Source: Roseospira visakhapatnamensis (lineage in GTDB: Bacteria; Pseudomonadota; Alphaproteobacteria; Rhodospirillales; Rhodospirillaceae). Taken from it: DNA of 55,810 bases. The position numbers and the translations under genes were made by a program. This document shows positions 23,245 to 32,716 of the stretch, piece after piece. The notes beneath the pieces were generated by a model that made no database searches, was not told the origin of the DNA, and saw only the letters and a list, made by a program, of their open reading frames with translations. The DNA lies in contig NZ_JACIGK010000028.1 in assembly GCF_014197915.1 (NCBI RefSeq), positions 1-55,810 of the forward strand, written 5' to 3'. Positions within the stretch are counted from its first letter, which is position 1; each line of letters opens with the position of its first letter.

Positions 23245-24740
23245 GCGGGCGCCTCCCTGTCGGTGTCGGTGTCAGTATCGGTGTCGGTGCCGGTGCCGGT
23301 GTCAGCGTCGGTGTCGTCCTCGGTTTCGGCGGCCTGGTCGCCGGTCCCGGCGCGGTCGTGCGCGCGGGACAGGTCGGCGACCAGCGCCTTGAAGACGTCG
23401 CCGCGATGGGCGAAGTCGTCGAACTGGTCCCAGGACGCGCAGGCCGGCGACAGCAGGACCACCGGCTCCTCCTCGTCGTCCTCCACCGCGTGCCGGAAGG
23501 CCATCGGCACCGCCTTGTCGAGGGTGCCGCACAGCGAATAAGGCACCTCGTGACGATCCAGGAAGGCGGCGAACGCCTTGGCGGCGTCGCCGATCAGGTA
23601 GGCATGGACGATACGGTCCAGGTGCGGCTCCAGGCGGTCGATACCGCCCTCCTTGGCCTGACCGCCGGCGATCCAGTAGATGTCCTCGTGGCACAGGATG
23701 GCCTTCTCGGCGGCCTCGGCGTTGGTGGCCTTGCTGTCGTTGACGAAGTGGACGGCCCCCACGGTGGCCACCGGCTCGTGCCGGTGCGGCAGACCCGGGA
23801 AGCTCTGGATGGCGGCGGCGATCACAGAGGCCGGCAAGCCCCGGGCCCGGCACGCGGCGTAGGCGGCGGCGGCGTTCTGCCAGTTGTGCGCGCCGGCCAG
23901 CGTGGCCACGCCCGTCAGGTCCATGACCCGGTCGGGGCGGCCGTCGATGGCGTCCACCAGCACGCCCTTGGCGGTGGTGACGCCGCCGGGGATCGGCCGC
24001 TCGGCGGAGAAGGGAATCAGACGCCGGGTATCCTGGGAGACCAACTCGCCATGGATGGCCCGGCAGGTCTCGTCATCCACGCCGATGCACACGGTCCGGG
24101 GGGGCAGGACACCATCCAGGATGCGCCGCTTGGCGGCCACGTACCCGTCCATGCCGCCGTGGCGCTCCAGGTGGTCGGCCGACACGTTGAGCAGCACCGC
24201 CACGTCGCAGGTCAGATCGCGGATCAGGTCCAACTGGTAGCTGGACAGCTCCAGGACATAGGTGCCGAAGTCCGACAGGGGCTCCAGGTCCAGCGCCGGA
24301 ACACCCAGATTGCCGCCCACCTGCACGCGCTGCCCGGCGCGGCCGAGGATATGGCCGATCAGGGCGGTGGTGGTGGACTTGCCATTGGTGCCGGTGACGC
24401 CGACGGTGAAGGCGGTGCGGCAGCTCGCGGCCAGCAGGTCGATGTCGCAAAGCAGCGGCACGCCGGCGGCGCGCGCCCGCTCGGCCACCGGATGCGGGGT
24501 CGGCAGGCTGTGCGGAATGCCGGGGCTCCACACCATCGCGCGCGTGCCGCTCAGGTCCGCCTCGCCCAGGTCGGCCAGGGGGATCCCCTCGGCCTCGGCC
24601 GCCGCGCGCCGCGCCGCGTCGTCATCCCACGCCCGGACCTTGGCCCCCGCCGCCATCAGGGCGCGGGCGCTGGCCAGTCCGGACCGACCCAGGCCCATGA
24701 CGGCGACCGGTTCCAAGGCGAGGGCATAGACGGGAATCAC
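23241..24740 (-). CDS. murD: UDP-N-acetylmuramoylalanine--D-glutamate ligase
   Basis: 499 residues, longer than the usual 450 or so because of a C-terminal tail. MurD adds D-Glu to UDP-MurNAc-L-Ala. The ATP loop is GVTGTNGKSTTTALIGHI; LELSSYQLDLI, HNWQNAAAAYAACRA and FVNDSKATNAEAAEKAI mark the central and C-terminal domains, and LLSPACASWDQFDDFAHRG is the C-terminal signature. After that the protein runs into TDADTGTGTDTDTDTDTD, encoded by a hexamer array at 23257-23318. The start is GTG 24740, with AAGGAG nine bases upstream. Confidence 0.95.
   Translation of the reverse strand: MIPVYALALEPVAVMGLGRSGLASARALMAAGAKVRAWDDDAARRAAAEAEGIPLADLGEADLSGTRAMVWSPGIPHSLPTPHPVAERARAAGVPLLCDIDLLAASCRTAFTVGVTGTNGKSTTTALIGHILGRAGQRVQVGGNLGVPALDLEPLSDFGTYVLELSSYQLDLIRDLTCDVAVLLNVSADHLERHGGMDGYVAAKRRILDGVLPPRTVCIGVDDETCRAIHGELVSQDTRRLIPFSAERPIPGGVTTAKGVLVDAIDGRPDRVMDLTGVATLAGAHNWQNAAAAYAACRARGLPASVIAAAIQSFPGLPHRHEPVATVGAVHFVNDSKATNAEAAEKAILCHEDIYWIAGGQAKEGGIDRLEPHLDRIVHAYLIGDAAKAFAAFLDRHEVPYSLCGTLDKAVPMAFRHAVEDDEEEPVVLLSPACASWDQFDDFAHRGDVFKALVADLSRAHDRAGTGDQAAETEDDTDADTGTGTDTDTDTDTDREAPA
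23257..23318. repeat. Hexamer microsatellite in the 3' end of murD
   Basis: About ten imperfect copies of GTCGGT/GTCAGT/GTGCCG-type hexamers. On the coding strand they give Asp-Thr (and Gly-Thr, Asp-Ala) dipeptides. The unit length is a multiple of three, so copy-number change would alter the tail length without shifting the frame. Confidence 0.8.
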
Positions 24741-24780
24741 GACGGCGGTCTCCTTGCGGACTGAAGAGGATCAGGGGATC

Positions 24781-25866
24781 TCAGCGCAGCTTCAGGGTGG
24801 ACAAACCGATCAGCGCCAGGATCACGGCGATGATCCAGAAGCGGATGACGATGGTGGGCTCGGCCCACCCCTTCTGTTCGAAGTGATGGTGCAGCGGCGC
24901 CATGTGGAACACGCGCCGGCCGGTGGTCTTGAAGCTGACCACCTGGACGATCACCGAGACCGTCTCCAGCACGAACAGGCCGCCGACGATGGCCAGCACG
25001 ATCTCGTGCTTGGTGACCACGCTGATGGCCCCCAGGGCACCGCCCATGGCCAGCGAGCCGGTGTCTCCCATGAACACCATGGCCGGCGGCGCGTTGAACC
25101 ACAGGAAGCCGATGCCGGCGCCGATCAGCGCGCCGCAGAACACCGCCAGTTCTCCGGTGCCGGGCACGTGGTGGATCTGGAGGTAGTTGGCGAACACGGC
25201 GTTACCCACCAGATAGGCGATGAGCGTGAACACACCGGCGGCGATGATGACCGGCACGATGGCCAGGCCGTCCAGGCCGTCGGTCAGGTTGACGGCGTTG
25301 GAGGCACCGACCATCACGAACACGGCGAACGCCAGGTAGACCCAGCCCAGGTCCACCAGCAGATCCTTGAGAAACGGGAAGGCCAGGCTGGTGCTCTCGC
25401 CGTTGTCGCCCAGCGAGGCGATCCAGACGGCCGCCGCCACGGCCAGCACGATCTGGCCCAGCAGCTTGGACTTGCCCGGCAGGCCCTTGCTGTGGCGGCG
25501 GGTGACCTTCAGGTAGTCGTCGGCGAAGCCCAGGACGCCATAGCCCAGCGTGACCATCAGCACCGCCCAGACATAGCCGCTGGACAGGTCGGCCCACAGC
25601 AGGGTGGCCACGGCCACGCCCAGCAGGATCATGATGCCGCCCATGGTGGGCGTGCCCTGCTTGGTCTCCAGATGGCGTTCGGGACCGTCCTCGCGGATCG
25701 GCTGGCCGTTGACGTGACGCCGCTTCAGCCAGCGGATGATGGCCGGCCCGAAGACGAAGGCCACCAGCATCGCCGTCATCACGGCGCCGCCGCTGCGGAA
25801 CGTCAGATACCGAAAGACGTTCAGCGCGCCGACCTGATCCGAAAACTGGTACAATAGATAGAGCAT
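24781..25866 (-). CDS. mraY: Phospho-N-acetylmuramoyl-pentapeptide-transferase
   Basis: 361 residues and about ten membrane spans. MraY transfers phospho-MurNAc-pentapeptide to undecaprenyl phosphate, making lipid I. Signature segments are [16 protein letters not shown], the pair of aspartates in [43 protein letters not shown] and [21 protein letters not shown] 25866 gives the family start [20 protein letters not shown], so the extra upstream residues of the open frame are rejected. A GGGGA precedes the ATG directly. It lies 77 bp from murF and 40 bp from murD. Confidence 0.96.
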   Translation of the reverse strand: MLYLLYQFSDQVGALNVFRYLTFRSGGAVMTAMLVAFVFGPAIIRWLKRRHVNGQPIREDGPERHLETKQGTPTMGGIMILLGVAVATLLWADLSSGYVWAVLMVTLGYGVLGFADDYLKVTRRHSKGLPGKSKLLGQIVLAVAAAVWIASLGDNGESTSLAFPFLKDLLVDLGWVYLAFAVFVMVGASNAVNLTDGLDGLAIVPVIIAAGVFTLIAYLVGNAVFANYLQIHHVPGTGELAVFCGALIGAGIGFLWFNAPPAMVFMGDTGSLAMGGALGAISVVTKHEIVLAIVGGLFVLETVSVIVQVVSFKTTGRRVFHMAPLHHHFEQKGWAEPTIVIRFWIIAVILALIGLSTLKLR

Positions 25867-25942
25867 TCCCCGGTCCTGTCCCGCCGTCCGTATGTGTGTC
25901 CCGACAGGCCCCGATGTGACCTGGCGTCCCCTGTGCGCCGCC

Positions 25943-27391
25943 CTACGCGGCCGGCTCGTCCTCGACACGCGCCTCGGCTCCGGCCAGCGCCAGCAGGGCG
26001 CGGACCACCAGACTCATGCGGCTGCCCAGCGACCCCTTGACCATCACCACATCGCCCGGCCGCACCGCCGCCGTCACGCGGGGCGCCAGCATGGCGCTGG
26101 AGGACGCGTGATCACCACGCCGCCCGGCCGGCAGCGCGTGGTGCAGGTGCGCCATCAGGGGGCCGGCGGTATGCACCACATCGATCCCATGTTCCAGAAC
26201 CGAGGCGGCAAGCCCGGCATGCAGCGCCGGCCCCTCCGCCCCCAGTTCCAGCATGTCGCCCAGCACGGCGATGCGCCGGCCGCCCGGTCCGGTGCGAGCC
26301 AGCGCCAGGGTTTCCAGCGCCGCCGTCACCGCCACCGGGCTGGCGTTGTAGCTTTCGTCGATCAACCGGAAACGACCGCCCGGCATGACACTCTCCCTCT
26401 GCTCGCCCCGTCCCTCCGGCGAGGTCATGCGGCCCAGGGCCGCCACCGCCGGCATCACGTCGGCGCCCGGCGCAACCAGGGCGCGCACCGCCACCACCAC
26501 CGCCAGGCTGTTGAACGCCCAATGGCGCCCGTCCAGCCCCAGCGGGTAGCCCAGCGCCGCGCCCTCGCACACCATGAACACCCGCTGGCGGCCCGGATCG
26601 CTGGCCAGGTCGAGCAAGCGCGCCTCGGCCTCGGCATGGGCGCCGAAGCCGACGATCCGCGCGACCCCGGCCAGGCGCGCGGCCCGCGCCAGCCGCCGGA
26701 AATGGCGGCTGTCACGGGGCAGAACGGCCACGCCGCCGGGCTCCAGACCCTCCAGGATTTCGGCCTTGGCGTCGGCGATGCCCTCCTCGGAGCCGAAGAA
26801 CGCGATGTGCGCCGAGGCGATGGCCGTGATGATCGCCACGTGAGGCCGCGCCAGCCGCGTGAGCGGCGCGATCTCGCCGGCGTGGTTCATGCCCATCTCG
26901 ATGACCGCGAAGGCGGTGTCGGCGGGCATCCGCGCCAGCGTCAGCGGCACCCCCCAGTGATTGTTCAGGTTGCCCCGGGTGGCATGGGTCGACCCCAGGG
27001 ACGACAGGGCCAGGGCCAGCATGTCCTTGGTGCCGGTCTTGCCGACGCTGCCCGTGACGCCCACGACCCGCACCCCGGCGGCGCGGGCGCGGGCCCGGCG
27101 GCCAAGGCCGTGGAGCGCCGCGAACGTGTCATCCACCACCAGCAGACGAGCCGGGTCCACGCCGGCCGGCGCCTGATGAACCAGGGCGGCCACGGCGCCG
27201 GCCTCCAGGGCGGCGGCGACATAGTCGTGGCCGTCGAGGCTCGGCCCCTTGAGCGCGACGAACAGGTCGCCGGGCGCGACGGAGCGGCTGTCGATGGACA
27301 CGCCGGTGGCCGTCCAGGCACCCCCTGCCCGGCCGCCGGTGGCGCGCGCGGCCTCGTCATGGGTCCACAGCGAGGCGACGGACTGGGTCAT
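25943..27391 (-). CDS. murF: UDP-MurNAc-tripeptide--D-alanyl-D-alanine ligase
   Basis: 482 residues. MurF adds D-Ala-D-Ala to complete the pentapeptide. Domain order is as usual: N-terminal [22 protein letters not shown] loop [16 protein letters not shown], substrate segment [15 protein letters not shown] and [15 protein letters not shown], then [17 protein letters not shown] and [10 protein letters not shown], ending with [18 protein letters not shown] 27391 overlaps the murE stop (ATGA). The C-terminus has a short Glu/Ala tail. Confidence 0.96.
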   Translation of the reverse strand: MTQSVASLWTHDEAARATGGRAGGAWTATGVSIDSRSVAPGDLFVALKGPSLDGHDYVAAALEAGAVAALVHQAPAGVDPARLLVVDDTFAALHGLGRRARARAAGVRVVGVTGSVGKTGTKDMLALALSSLGSTHATRGNLNNHWGVPLTLARMPADTAFAVIEMGMNHAGEIAPLTRLARPHVAIITAIASAHIAFFGSEEGIADAKAEILEGLEPGGVAVLPRDSRHFRRLARAARLAGVARIVGFGAHAEAEARLLDLASDPGRQRVFMVCEGAALGYPLGLDGRHWAFNSLAVVVAVRALVAPGADVMPAVAALGRMTSPEGRGEQRESVMPGGRFRLIDESYNASPVAVTAALETLALARTGPGGRRIAVLGDMLELGAEGPALHAGLAASVLEHGIDVVHTAGPLMAHLHHALPAGRRGDHASSSAMLAPRVTAAVRPGDVVMVKGSLGSRMSLVVRALLALAGAEARVEDEPAA

Positions 27392-29022
27392 GTCGCGTCC
27401 TCCCCCTGGCGACGGTCGCGCACGGCGGCGCGGGCCTGGGTCGCGTCGTCGAAGGGCAGCACGCGGTCGCCGACCACCTGGCCCTGCTCATGCCCCTTGC
27501 CGGCGATCAGCAGCACGTCCCCGGGACCCAGCGCGGCGACGCCGGCCCGGATCGCCTCGGCGCGGTCGCCGATCTCGCGCCCGCCCGGGCAGGCGGCCAT
27601 GACGGCGGCGCGGATGGCGGCCGGATCCTCGCCGCGCGGGTTGTCGTCGGTGACGATGGGCACGTCGGCGAGGCGGGCGGCGATCTCGCCCATGATCGGG
27701 CGCTTGGTCCGGTCGCGGTCGCCGCCGCAGCCGAACACGCAGACCAGGCGCCCGGCGGCATGCGGACGCAGGGCCGTCAACGCGGTTTCCAGCGAGTCCG
27801 GGGTGTGGGAATAGTCCACGTAGACCACCGCGCCGTGATCGAGGGTGGCCACCTTCTGCATGCGGCCCGGCACCTCGGTCAGCGTCTCCAGCGCCGCCGC
27901 CGCCGGACTCGCGGGGGCGCCGCAGGCCAGCACCAGGCCCAGCGCCGCCAGCGCGTTATGCGCCTGGAAGGTGCCCGCCACCGGCAGGCACACCCGATGC
28001 CGGGTGCCCAGCACCCGCAGGGTCAGGGTCTGGCCGCAGGCCGTGGGGCGCACCTTTTCAAGGCGCAGGTCGGCGCCGCGATATCCGTAGGTCAGCACCT
28101 GATGGCCGCGACCACGGCAAACGTCGGCCAGATCCTCGGCCTGGGGCATGTCGGCGTTCAGGACCGCCACGCCGCCGGGCGCCATCACCTCGGTGAACAG
28201 GCGCGCCTTGGCGGCCAGGTAGGCGGCCATGGAGCCGTGGTAGTCCAGGTGATCGTGGGTCAGGTTGGTGAAGGCGGCGGCGCGCACCCTTACGCCGTCC
28301 AGGCGATACTGGTGCAAGCCGTGGCTGGACGCCTCCATCGCCAGATGATCGCAACCGGCGGCGACCATCTCCGCCAGAATCCGATGCAGGGCGACCGGAT
28401 CGGGCGTGGTCGTGGTGCTGGCGCGTTCGTATCCCGGCGCCACCGCGCCCAGGGTCCCCAGGCTGCCGGCCTTGAGGCCCAGCGCCGCCCAGATCTGACG
28501 GGTGAACACGGCGGTCGAGGTCTTGCCGTTGGTGCCGGTGACGGCGGCCACGGTGTCCGGCTGGGCACCGAAGAACCGGGCGGCCATGAGGGCGAAGGCA
28601 CGGCGCGGATTGGCCTCGGTGATCAGCTGGACCGGGCGCCGCGCATCGTGCACGCGGGTGCCCAGCGGCGCCAGCACGGCCACGGCGCCGCGCGCCACGG
28701 CCTCGGGGATGAACGCGCGTCCGTCCCGGGTGGTGCCGGGCAGGGCCGCGAACAGGAACCCGGGCGCGACGCGGCGCGAGTCCGCCGTCAGACCGGCGAT
28801 CTCCAGACCGGGCTCCAGATCGGCGAGGTGCCTCGCGCCGATATGCGACAGACGGCCCATGACGCTCCCTTCGTCTTTCTCGCGCGCGGTCGCGCTCGTG
28901 CACGCGCCGGCGATGCTGTTCCGACCGGCATCCATGTCCGGTGTGCGGACCGGGGCGCCGGCCATCCCTGGCGACGACGCCCCCGTCCGCAAGGCGGCGA
29001 TCAGGTCAGCGAGGCGGACCAC
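27388..29022 (-). CDS. murE: UDP-MurNAc-L-alanyl-D-glutamate--2,6-diaminopimelate ligase
   Basis: 544 residues from GTG 29022, or 490 from ATG 28860. MurE adds the third stem residue. The ATP loop is AVTGTNGKTSTAVFTRQI, and DDNPRGEDPA carries the DNPR motif that marks meso-diaminopimelate specificity. GLTADSRRVAPGFLFAALPG opens the N-terminal domain. The GTG is preferred because it gives VVRLADLIAAL, resembling the usual MurE N-terminus. It also has GGAGG nine bases upstream, overlaps ftsI by 17 bp, and keeps G/C-ending codons. Against it, the extra 54 residues are long and low complexity, and ATG 28860 has an AAGGGAG just upstream. Confidence 0.93.
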   Translation of the reverse strand: MVRLADLIAALRTGASSPGMAGAPVRTPDMDAGRNSIAGACTSATAREKDEGSVMGRLSHIGARHLADLEPGLEIAGLTADSRRVAPGFLFAALPGTTRDGRAFIPEAVARGAVAVLAPLGTRVHDARRPVQLITEANPRRAFALMAARFFGAQPDTVAAVTGTNGKTSTAVFTRQIWAALGLKAGSLGTLGAVAPGYERASTTTTPDPVALHRILAEMVAAGCDHLAMEASSHGLHQYRLDGVRVRAAAFTNLTHDHLDYHGSMAAYLAAKARLFTEVMAPGGVAVLNADMPQAEDLADVCRGRGHQVLTYGYRGADLRLEKVRPTACGQTLTLRVLGTRHRVCLPVAGTFQAHNALAALGLVLACGAPASPAAAALETLTEVPGRMQKVATLDHGAVVYVDYSHTPDSLETALTALRPHAAGRLVCVFGCGGDRDRTKRPIMGEIAARLADVPIVTDDNPRGEDPAAIRAAVMAACPGGREIGDRAEAIRAGVAALGPGDVLLIAGKGHEQGQVVGDRVLPFDDATQARAAVRDRRQGEDAT

Positions 29023-30805
29023 CGATCGCCCCCTCCCCGAGCCCCGGGCCCCCGCCGGCCACCGCCAGCCGGACACCGTCGGGAGGACCATCGATCGCCG
29101 GCCGGGGCGTCACGCCCAGCAGCGGCGCCACGCGGGCGATGATCGCGCCCGCCGTGGGCGCGGCGTTCCAGCCGGCGGTCGCGAATCCGTGTGTTTCCGG
29201 CAGGCCCTTGGGCTCATCCAGCATGGCGAGCACCACGTAGCGCGGGGCGTCCATCGGAAAGGCGGCCACGAAGGACGGCAGCAGGGCCTTGGCCCGGTAG
29301 CCGCCGCCGTTGGCTTTCTCGGCCGTGCCGGTCTTGCCGCCCACCAGATAGCCCGGCACGTCCGCCTTGCCGCCGGTTCCCTCCTCCACCACCATGCGCA
29401 TGAGCTGGCGCATCTTGTCCGAGGTCTCCACCGACAGCACCCGCCGCCCGCCCGGCGGCGCCCCGGACCCGCGCCGCAACAGCGTGGGCGCGCGCAGCAC
29501 GCCGCCATTGACCAGCGCCGCCGTGGCGGTCACCAGATGCAACGGCGTCACGGCGATCCCGTGGCCGTAGGAAATCGTTACCGTGTTGATGGGCCGCCAG
29601 GTCTCCGGATAGAGCGGCACCCCGGCCTCGGGCAGTTCGATGGACACCGGCGACAGCAGTCCCAGGCGGTCCAGGAACGCCTTCTGCCGCTCCCCTCCGA
29701 CCGACAGCGCCATCTTGCCGGAGCCGATGTTGGAGGAGTGCACCAGGATCTCGGGGATCGACAGCCACCGCCCCTGGGCATGGAAGTCCTTGATCCGGAA
29801 GCCGGCCATGCGCAGCGGATGGGAGGCGTCGAAGCCGTCCGTCAGGCGGTAGCCGCCCACCTCCAGGCCCAGGGCCGTGTTCACCAGCTTGAAGGTGGAA
29901 CCCATCTCGTACACGCCCAGGGTGGCGCGATTGAAGCGCGCCTCGGACGGAGCCGCGCCGAAGCGCTCGGGCTCGTAGTCGGGCAGACTGACCAGGGCCA
30001 GCAGTTCGCCGGTGCGGGCATCCATCACCATCGCCGCGCCGGCCAGCGCCTGGAAGCGATCGACGGCCTCGGCCAGCACCTCGCGCACGGCGTGCTGCAC
30101 GCGGATATCCAGGGACAGGCGCAGCGGCCGGTTGTCGGTCCCCAGGCGGTCGTCGAAGGCGCGCTCGATCCCGGCGATGCCCCGGTTGTCCACGTCGGTG
30201 GCGCCCAGCACGTGCGCCGCCAGACGGCCTTGCGGGAACACCCGGCGCTCGGCGGCCTCGAACTCCAGCCCCGGCAGACCCAGGCGATTGACCAGATCCT
30301 GCTCGCGCGGGGTCAGGTTGCGGCGCAGGTAGACGAAGCTGCGACCAGACGCCAGCCGCGCCCGGGCCGTCTCGAACGGAATATCGGGCAGCACCGACAC
30401 CAGCCGCGCCGCCGTGTCGTCGGGGTCGTGCACCTGGCGGGCGTCGGCGTAGAGATTGACCGTGGGAAGGTTGGTGGCCAGCACCACGCCGTTGCGATCC
30501 AGCACGTCCCCCCGCTGCACGACCGCCTGGGCCGCCGGCAGGGCCGCGTCCGCCGTCTCGTGCGCGCGTCCGTCGGACAGCGCCATCAGGTTCACCAGAC
30601 GCACCGCGATCACCAGGAAGGCGATGACGAACACCCCGGCGGTGACGGCCAGGCGGGTCCGCCCCACCTCGATGGCCGCCTTGGTCGGGCTGTCCAGGGC
30701 CACGCGCGCCGCCTGACGCGGATCGCGTCCGGGCACATCGCGGATCTCGTCGCCGGGATAGAGAAACTGGCCGCGCCGGCGCGGCGGGAACAGGCACGCG
30801 CTCAT
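29006..30805 (-). CDS. ftsI: Septal peptidoglycan transpeptidase FtsI (PBP3)
   Basis: 599 residues, class B penicillin-binding protein. A short cytoplasmic tail leads to one membrane span (LAVTAGVFVIAFLVIAVRLV). A pedestal domain opens with RGDVLDRNGVVLATNLPTVN. The transpeptidase motifs are the S-x-x-K in YEMGSTFKLVN, the S-x-N in VHSSNIGSGKMAL and the KTG in VGGKTGTAEK. It cross-links septal peptidoglycan in the periplasm with FtsW. ATG 30805 overlaps the ftsL stop by four bases; the longer frame is antisense noise over ftsL. Confidence 0.96.
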   Translation of the reverse strand: MSACLFPPRRRGQFLYPGDEIRDVPGRDPRQAARVALDSPTKAAIEVGRTRLAVTAGVFVIAFLVIAVRLVNLMALSDGRAHETADAALPAAQAVVQRGDVLDRNGVVLATNLPTVNLYADARQVHDPDDTAARLVSVLPDIPFETARARLASGRSFVYLRRNLTPREQDLVNRLGLPGLEFEAAERRVFPQGRLAAHVLGATDVDNRGIAGIERAFDDRLGTDNRPLRLSLDIRVQHAVREVLAEAVDRFQALAGAAMVMDARTGELLALVSLPDYEPERFGAAPSEARFNRATLGVYEMGSTFKLVNTALGLEVGGYRLTDGFDASHPLRMAGFRIKDFHAQGRWLSIPEILVHSSNIGSGKMALSVGGERQKAFLDRLGLLSPVSIELPEAGVPLYPETWRPINTVTISYGHGIAVTPLHLVTATAALVNGGVLRAPTLLRRGSGAPPGGRRVLSVETSDKMRQLMRMVVEEGTGGKADVPGYLVGGKTGTAEKANGGGYRAKALLPSFVAAFPMDAPRYVVLAMLDEPKGLPETHGFATAGWNAAPTAGAIIARVAPLLGVTPRPAIDGPPDGVRLAVAGGGPGLGEGAIGGPPR

Positions 30806-31236
30806 GGCCGACCTCTCGATGGATGCAGGGGCAGGGTCACCAGGGTGGCCAGGGGTCGCGGCGCCGTCATGGGCTTGCGGCCCGGCAGCGGGATGGCGTC
30901 GACCTGACCCGGGTTGAGCACGCGCGGCGCCAGCGGCGCCGGCGCATCCGGCCGCGCCACGGGACGGAACGGCAGCGCCGCCAGCGTCGTCATGCGCTCC
31001 GGTCCGACCGGCACCAGATCCAGGTGCGATCCCACCAGGCGCTCCAGGTACGCGGGCTCGCTCAGGTAGCTCCATTCGGCGCGCAGCACGTGGATCGCCT
31101 CGCGGTCGGCGGCGATGGCCCCTGTCAGGGCGGCCAGATCGTCCTCCAGGGCGATGACCTCGTACTTGAGCAGGAACAGGCCGGTGGCGAGCGCCAGCAC
31201 CAACCCGCCCCAGACGATGGCGATTCCCCGGATCAT
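30802..31236 (-). CDS. ftsL: Cell division protein FtsL
   Basis: 144 residues. The pattern is a short cytoplasmic N-terminus, one membrane span (about 5-23, IAIVWGGLVLALATGLFLL) and a leucine-zipper-like periplasmic helix (EVIALEDDLAALTGAIAADR). RAEWSYLSEPAYLERL is the alphaproteobacterial FtsL motif. The Pro-rich C-terminus is longer than usual. It bridges FtsQ/FtsB to FtsW/FtsI. It overlaps rsmH by ATGA upstream and ftsI by ATGA downstream. Sequence conservation in this family is low, so placement counts for much of the call. Confidence 0.88.
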   Translation of the reverse strand: MIRGIAIVWGGLVLALATGLFLLKYEVIALEDDLAALTGAIAADREAIHVLRAEWSYLSEPAYLERLVGSHLDLVPVGPERMTTLAALPFRPVARPDAPAPLAPRVLNPGQVDAIPLPGRKPMTAPRPLATLVTLPLHPSRGRP

Positions 31237-32237
31237 GGCGCGCCTCCCGGGTCGAGGGGCGTCCGGGCCGGCGCCTCGGTGCGCTCGGCGACCCGCAAGC
31301 GGGCCGAGCGGGCGCGCGGGTTGGCGACCACCTCGGCGTCGGCGGGCCGGCGCGCCTTGCGGCCGATGGCCCGGAAGGTGGCCGGCGGCTGATCGTTGGC
31401 GGCGGTGGGCAGGTGGCGCGAGGGATTGGGCCGGCCCTCCGAACGGTCGCGGATGAAGTCCTTGACCAGCCGGTCCTCCAGCGAATGGAAGCTGACCACC
31501 ACCAGGCGCCCGCCCGGCGCCAGCAGGGCCTCGGCGCCCTCCAGGCCCGCGACCAGTTCGTCCAGTTCGTCGTTCACCCGCAGGCGCAGGGCCTGGAAGG
31601 TGCGAGTGGCCGGATCGATGCCGTCGCGCGCCTGCTGACGGGCGGCCCCGGGGATAGCGGCGCGCACCACCGCCGCCAGGGCGCCGGTACGCGTCAGCGG
31701 CGCGTCCGCCCGGGCGGCGACGATGGCCCGGGCCACCCGGCGGGCATGGCGTTCTTCGCCCAGGGCATGAATCAGGTCGGCCAGGACGTCCTCGTCCAGG
31801 GTATTGACCAGATCGGCGGCGCTTGGTCCGTCGCCGCCCATGCGCATGTCCAGCGGACCATCCCGCAGAAAGGAAAAGCCGCGCGCGGGGTCATCGACCT
31901 GGAGGGAGGAGATGCCAAGATCGAGGGCGACGCCAGTCACGGCACGGACCCCGCGCGCGGGCAGCGACTGACCCATGGCGCCGAAGCGACCCTGAATCAG
32001 CCGGAAACGGTCGGGAAAGGCGGCGGCCACCGCCTCGGCATGCGGCCGCGCCACCGGATCACGGTCGATGGCCCAGACGGCGCAGCCGGGCGCAGCCGCC
32101 AGGATGGCGCGGGTGTAGCCGCCGGCGCCGAAGGTTCCATCCACGTAGACGCCCCCCGCGCGCACCGCGAGGGCCTCCACCACCTCGTCCCGCATCACCG
32201 GGACATGGGGCGTGGCCTGGGTCGACAGCGCGGTCAT
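31233..32237 (-). CDS. rsmH: 16S rRNA (cytosine-1402-N4)-methyltransferase
   Basis: 334 residues (older name MraW). It methylates N4 of C1402 in 16S rRNA using S-adenosylmethionine. HVPVMRDEVVEAL starts the fold, VDGTFGAGGYTRAIL is the SAM-binding loop, and ALDLGISSLQVDDPARGFSF, FQALRLRVNDELDEL and VVVSFHSLEDRLVKDFIRD are family signatures. The start overlaps the mraZ stop by ATGA, and its stop overlaps ftsL. Confidence 0.96.
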   Translation of the reverse strand: MTALSTQATPHVPVMRDEVVEALAVRAGGVYVDGTFGAGGYTRAILAAAPGCAVWAIDRDPVARPHAEAVAAAFPDRFRLIQGRFGAMGQSLPARGVRAVTGVALDLGISSLQVDDPARGFSFLRDGPLDMRMGGDGPSAADLVNTLDEDVLADLIHALGEERHARRVARAIVAARADAPLTRTGALAAVVRAAIPGAARQQARDGIDPATRTFQALRLRVNDELDELVAGLEGAEALLAPGGRLVVVSFHSLEDRLVKDFIRDRSEGRPNPSRHLPTAANDQPPATFRAIGRKARRPADAEVVANPRARSARLRVAERTEAPARTPLDPGGAP

Positions 32238-32716
32238 GACCCCGCCTCACCCGCGCGGCCACCGCGTGGCGGCAACACCGGCCCCTTGGGGGGCGCCTGG
32301 CGGGCCCGGTCCAGCAACTGCTCCATCTTCCGCTTCTGCGCGGCCGGCTCCCAAATCTGGAAGGTCCGCGCCTTGCCGACGAAGGCCGCCTGATCGGTGA
32401 TGCCCGCGTGCTCCATCAAGTCGCGCGGCAGGACGATTCGCCCGGTCTGGTCGTAGGGGACCTGGACGCTGGAGGCGAACACGAGCTGGGTGAACTCGTC
32501 CAGGTCGGACGAGAACGTCGGCAGGGACTCCAGCCCCTCGCTCAGTCGCTCCAGGTAATCCATCCCGCATCCCTCGATGCATGGATCGGTGTAGGACCGG
32601 AACAGGATGACGCCCTGGAAGTCCTGCTGCTTCAGGGCGGCACGGAACGTGGCCGGGACGGAAACGCGTCCCTTGCTGTCCACCTTGTTCGTGAATGTGG
32701 ACAGGAACAGCCCCAT
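32234..32716 (-). CDS. mraZ: Transcriptional regulator MraZ
   Basis: 160 residues, first gene of the division cluster. It contains two SpoVT-AbrB-type domains: NKVDSKGRVSVPATFRAAL near the start and VPYDQTGRIVLPRDLMEHAG in the second half. MraZ forms a ring-shaped DNA-binding oligomer that represses its own operon in other bacteria. A Pro/Arg-rich tail (about 142-160) is extra. AAAGG lies about nine bases before ATG 32716. TGGG-type MraZ repeats with regular spacing could not be recognised upstream. Confidence 0.95.
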   Translation of the reverse strand: MGLFLSTFTNKVDSKGRVSVPATFRAALKQQDFQGVILFRSYTDPCIEGCGMDYLERLSEGLESLPTFSSDLDEFTQLVFASSVQVPYDQTGRIVLPRDLMEHAGITDQAAFVGKARTFQIWEPAAQKRKMEQLLDRARQAPPKGPVLPPRGGRAGEAGS

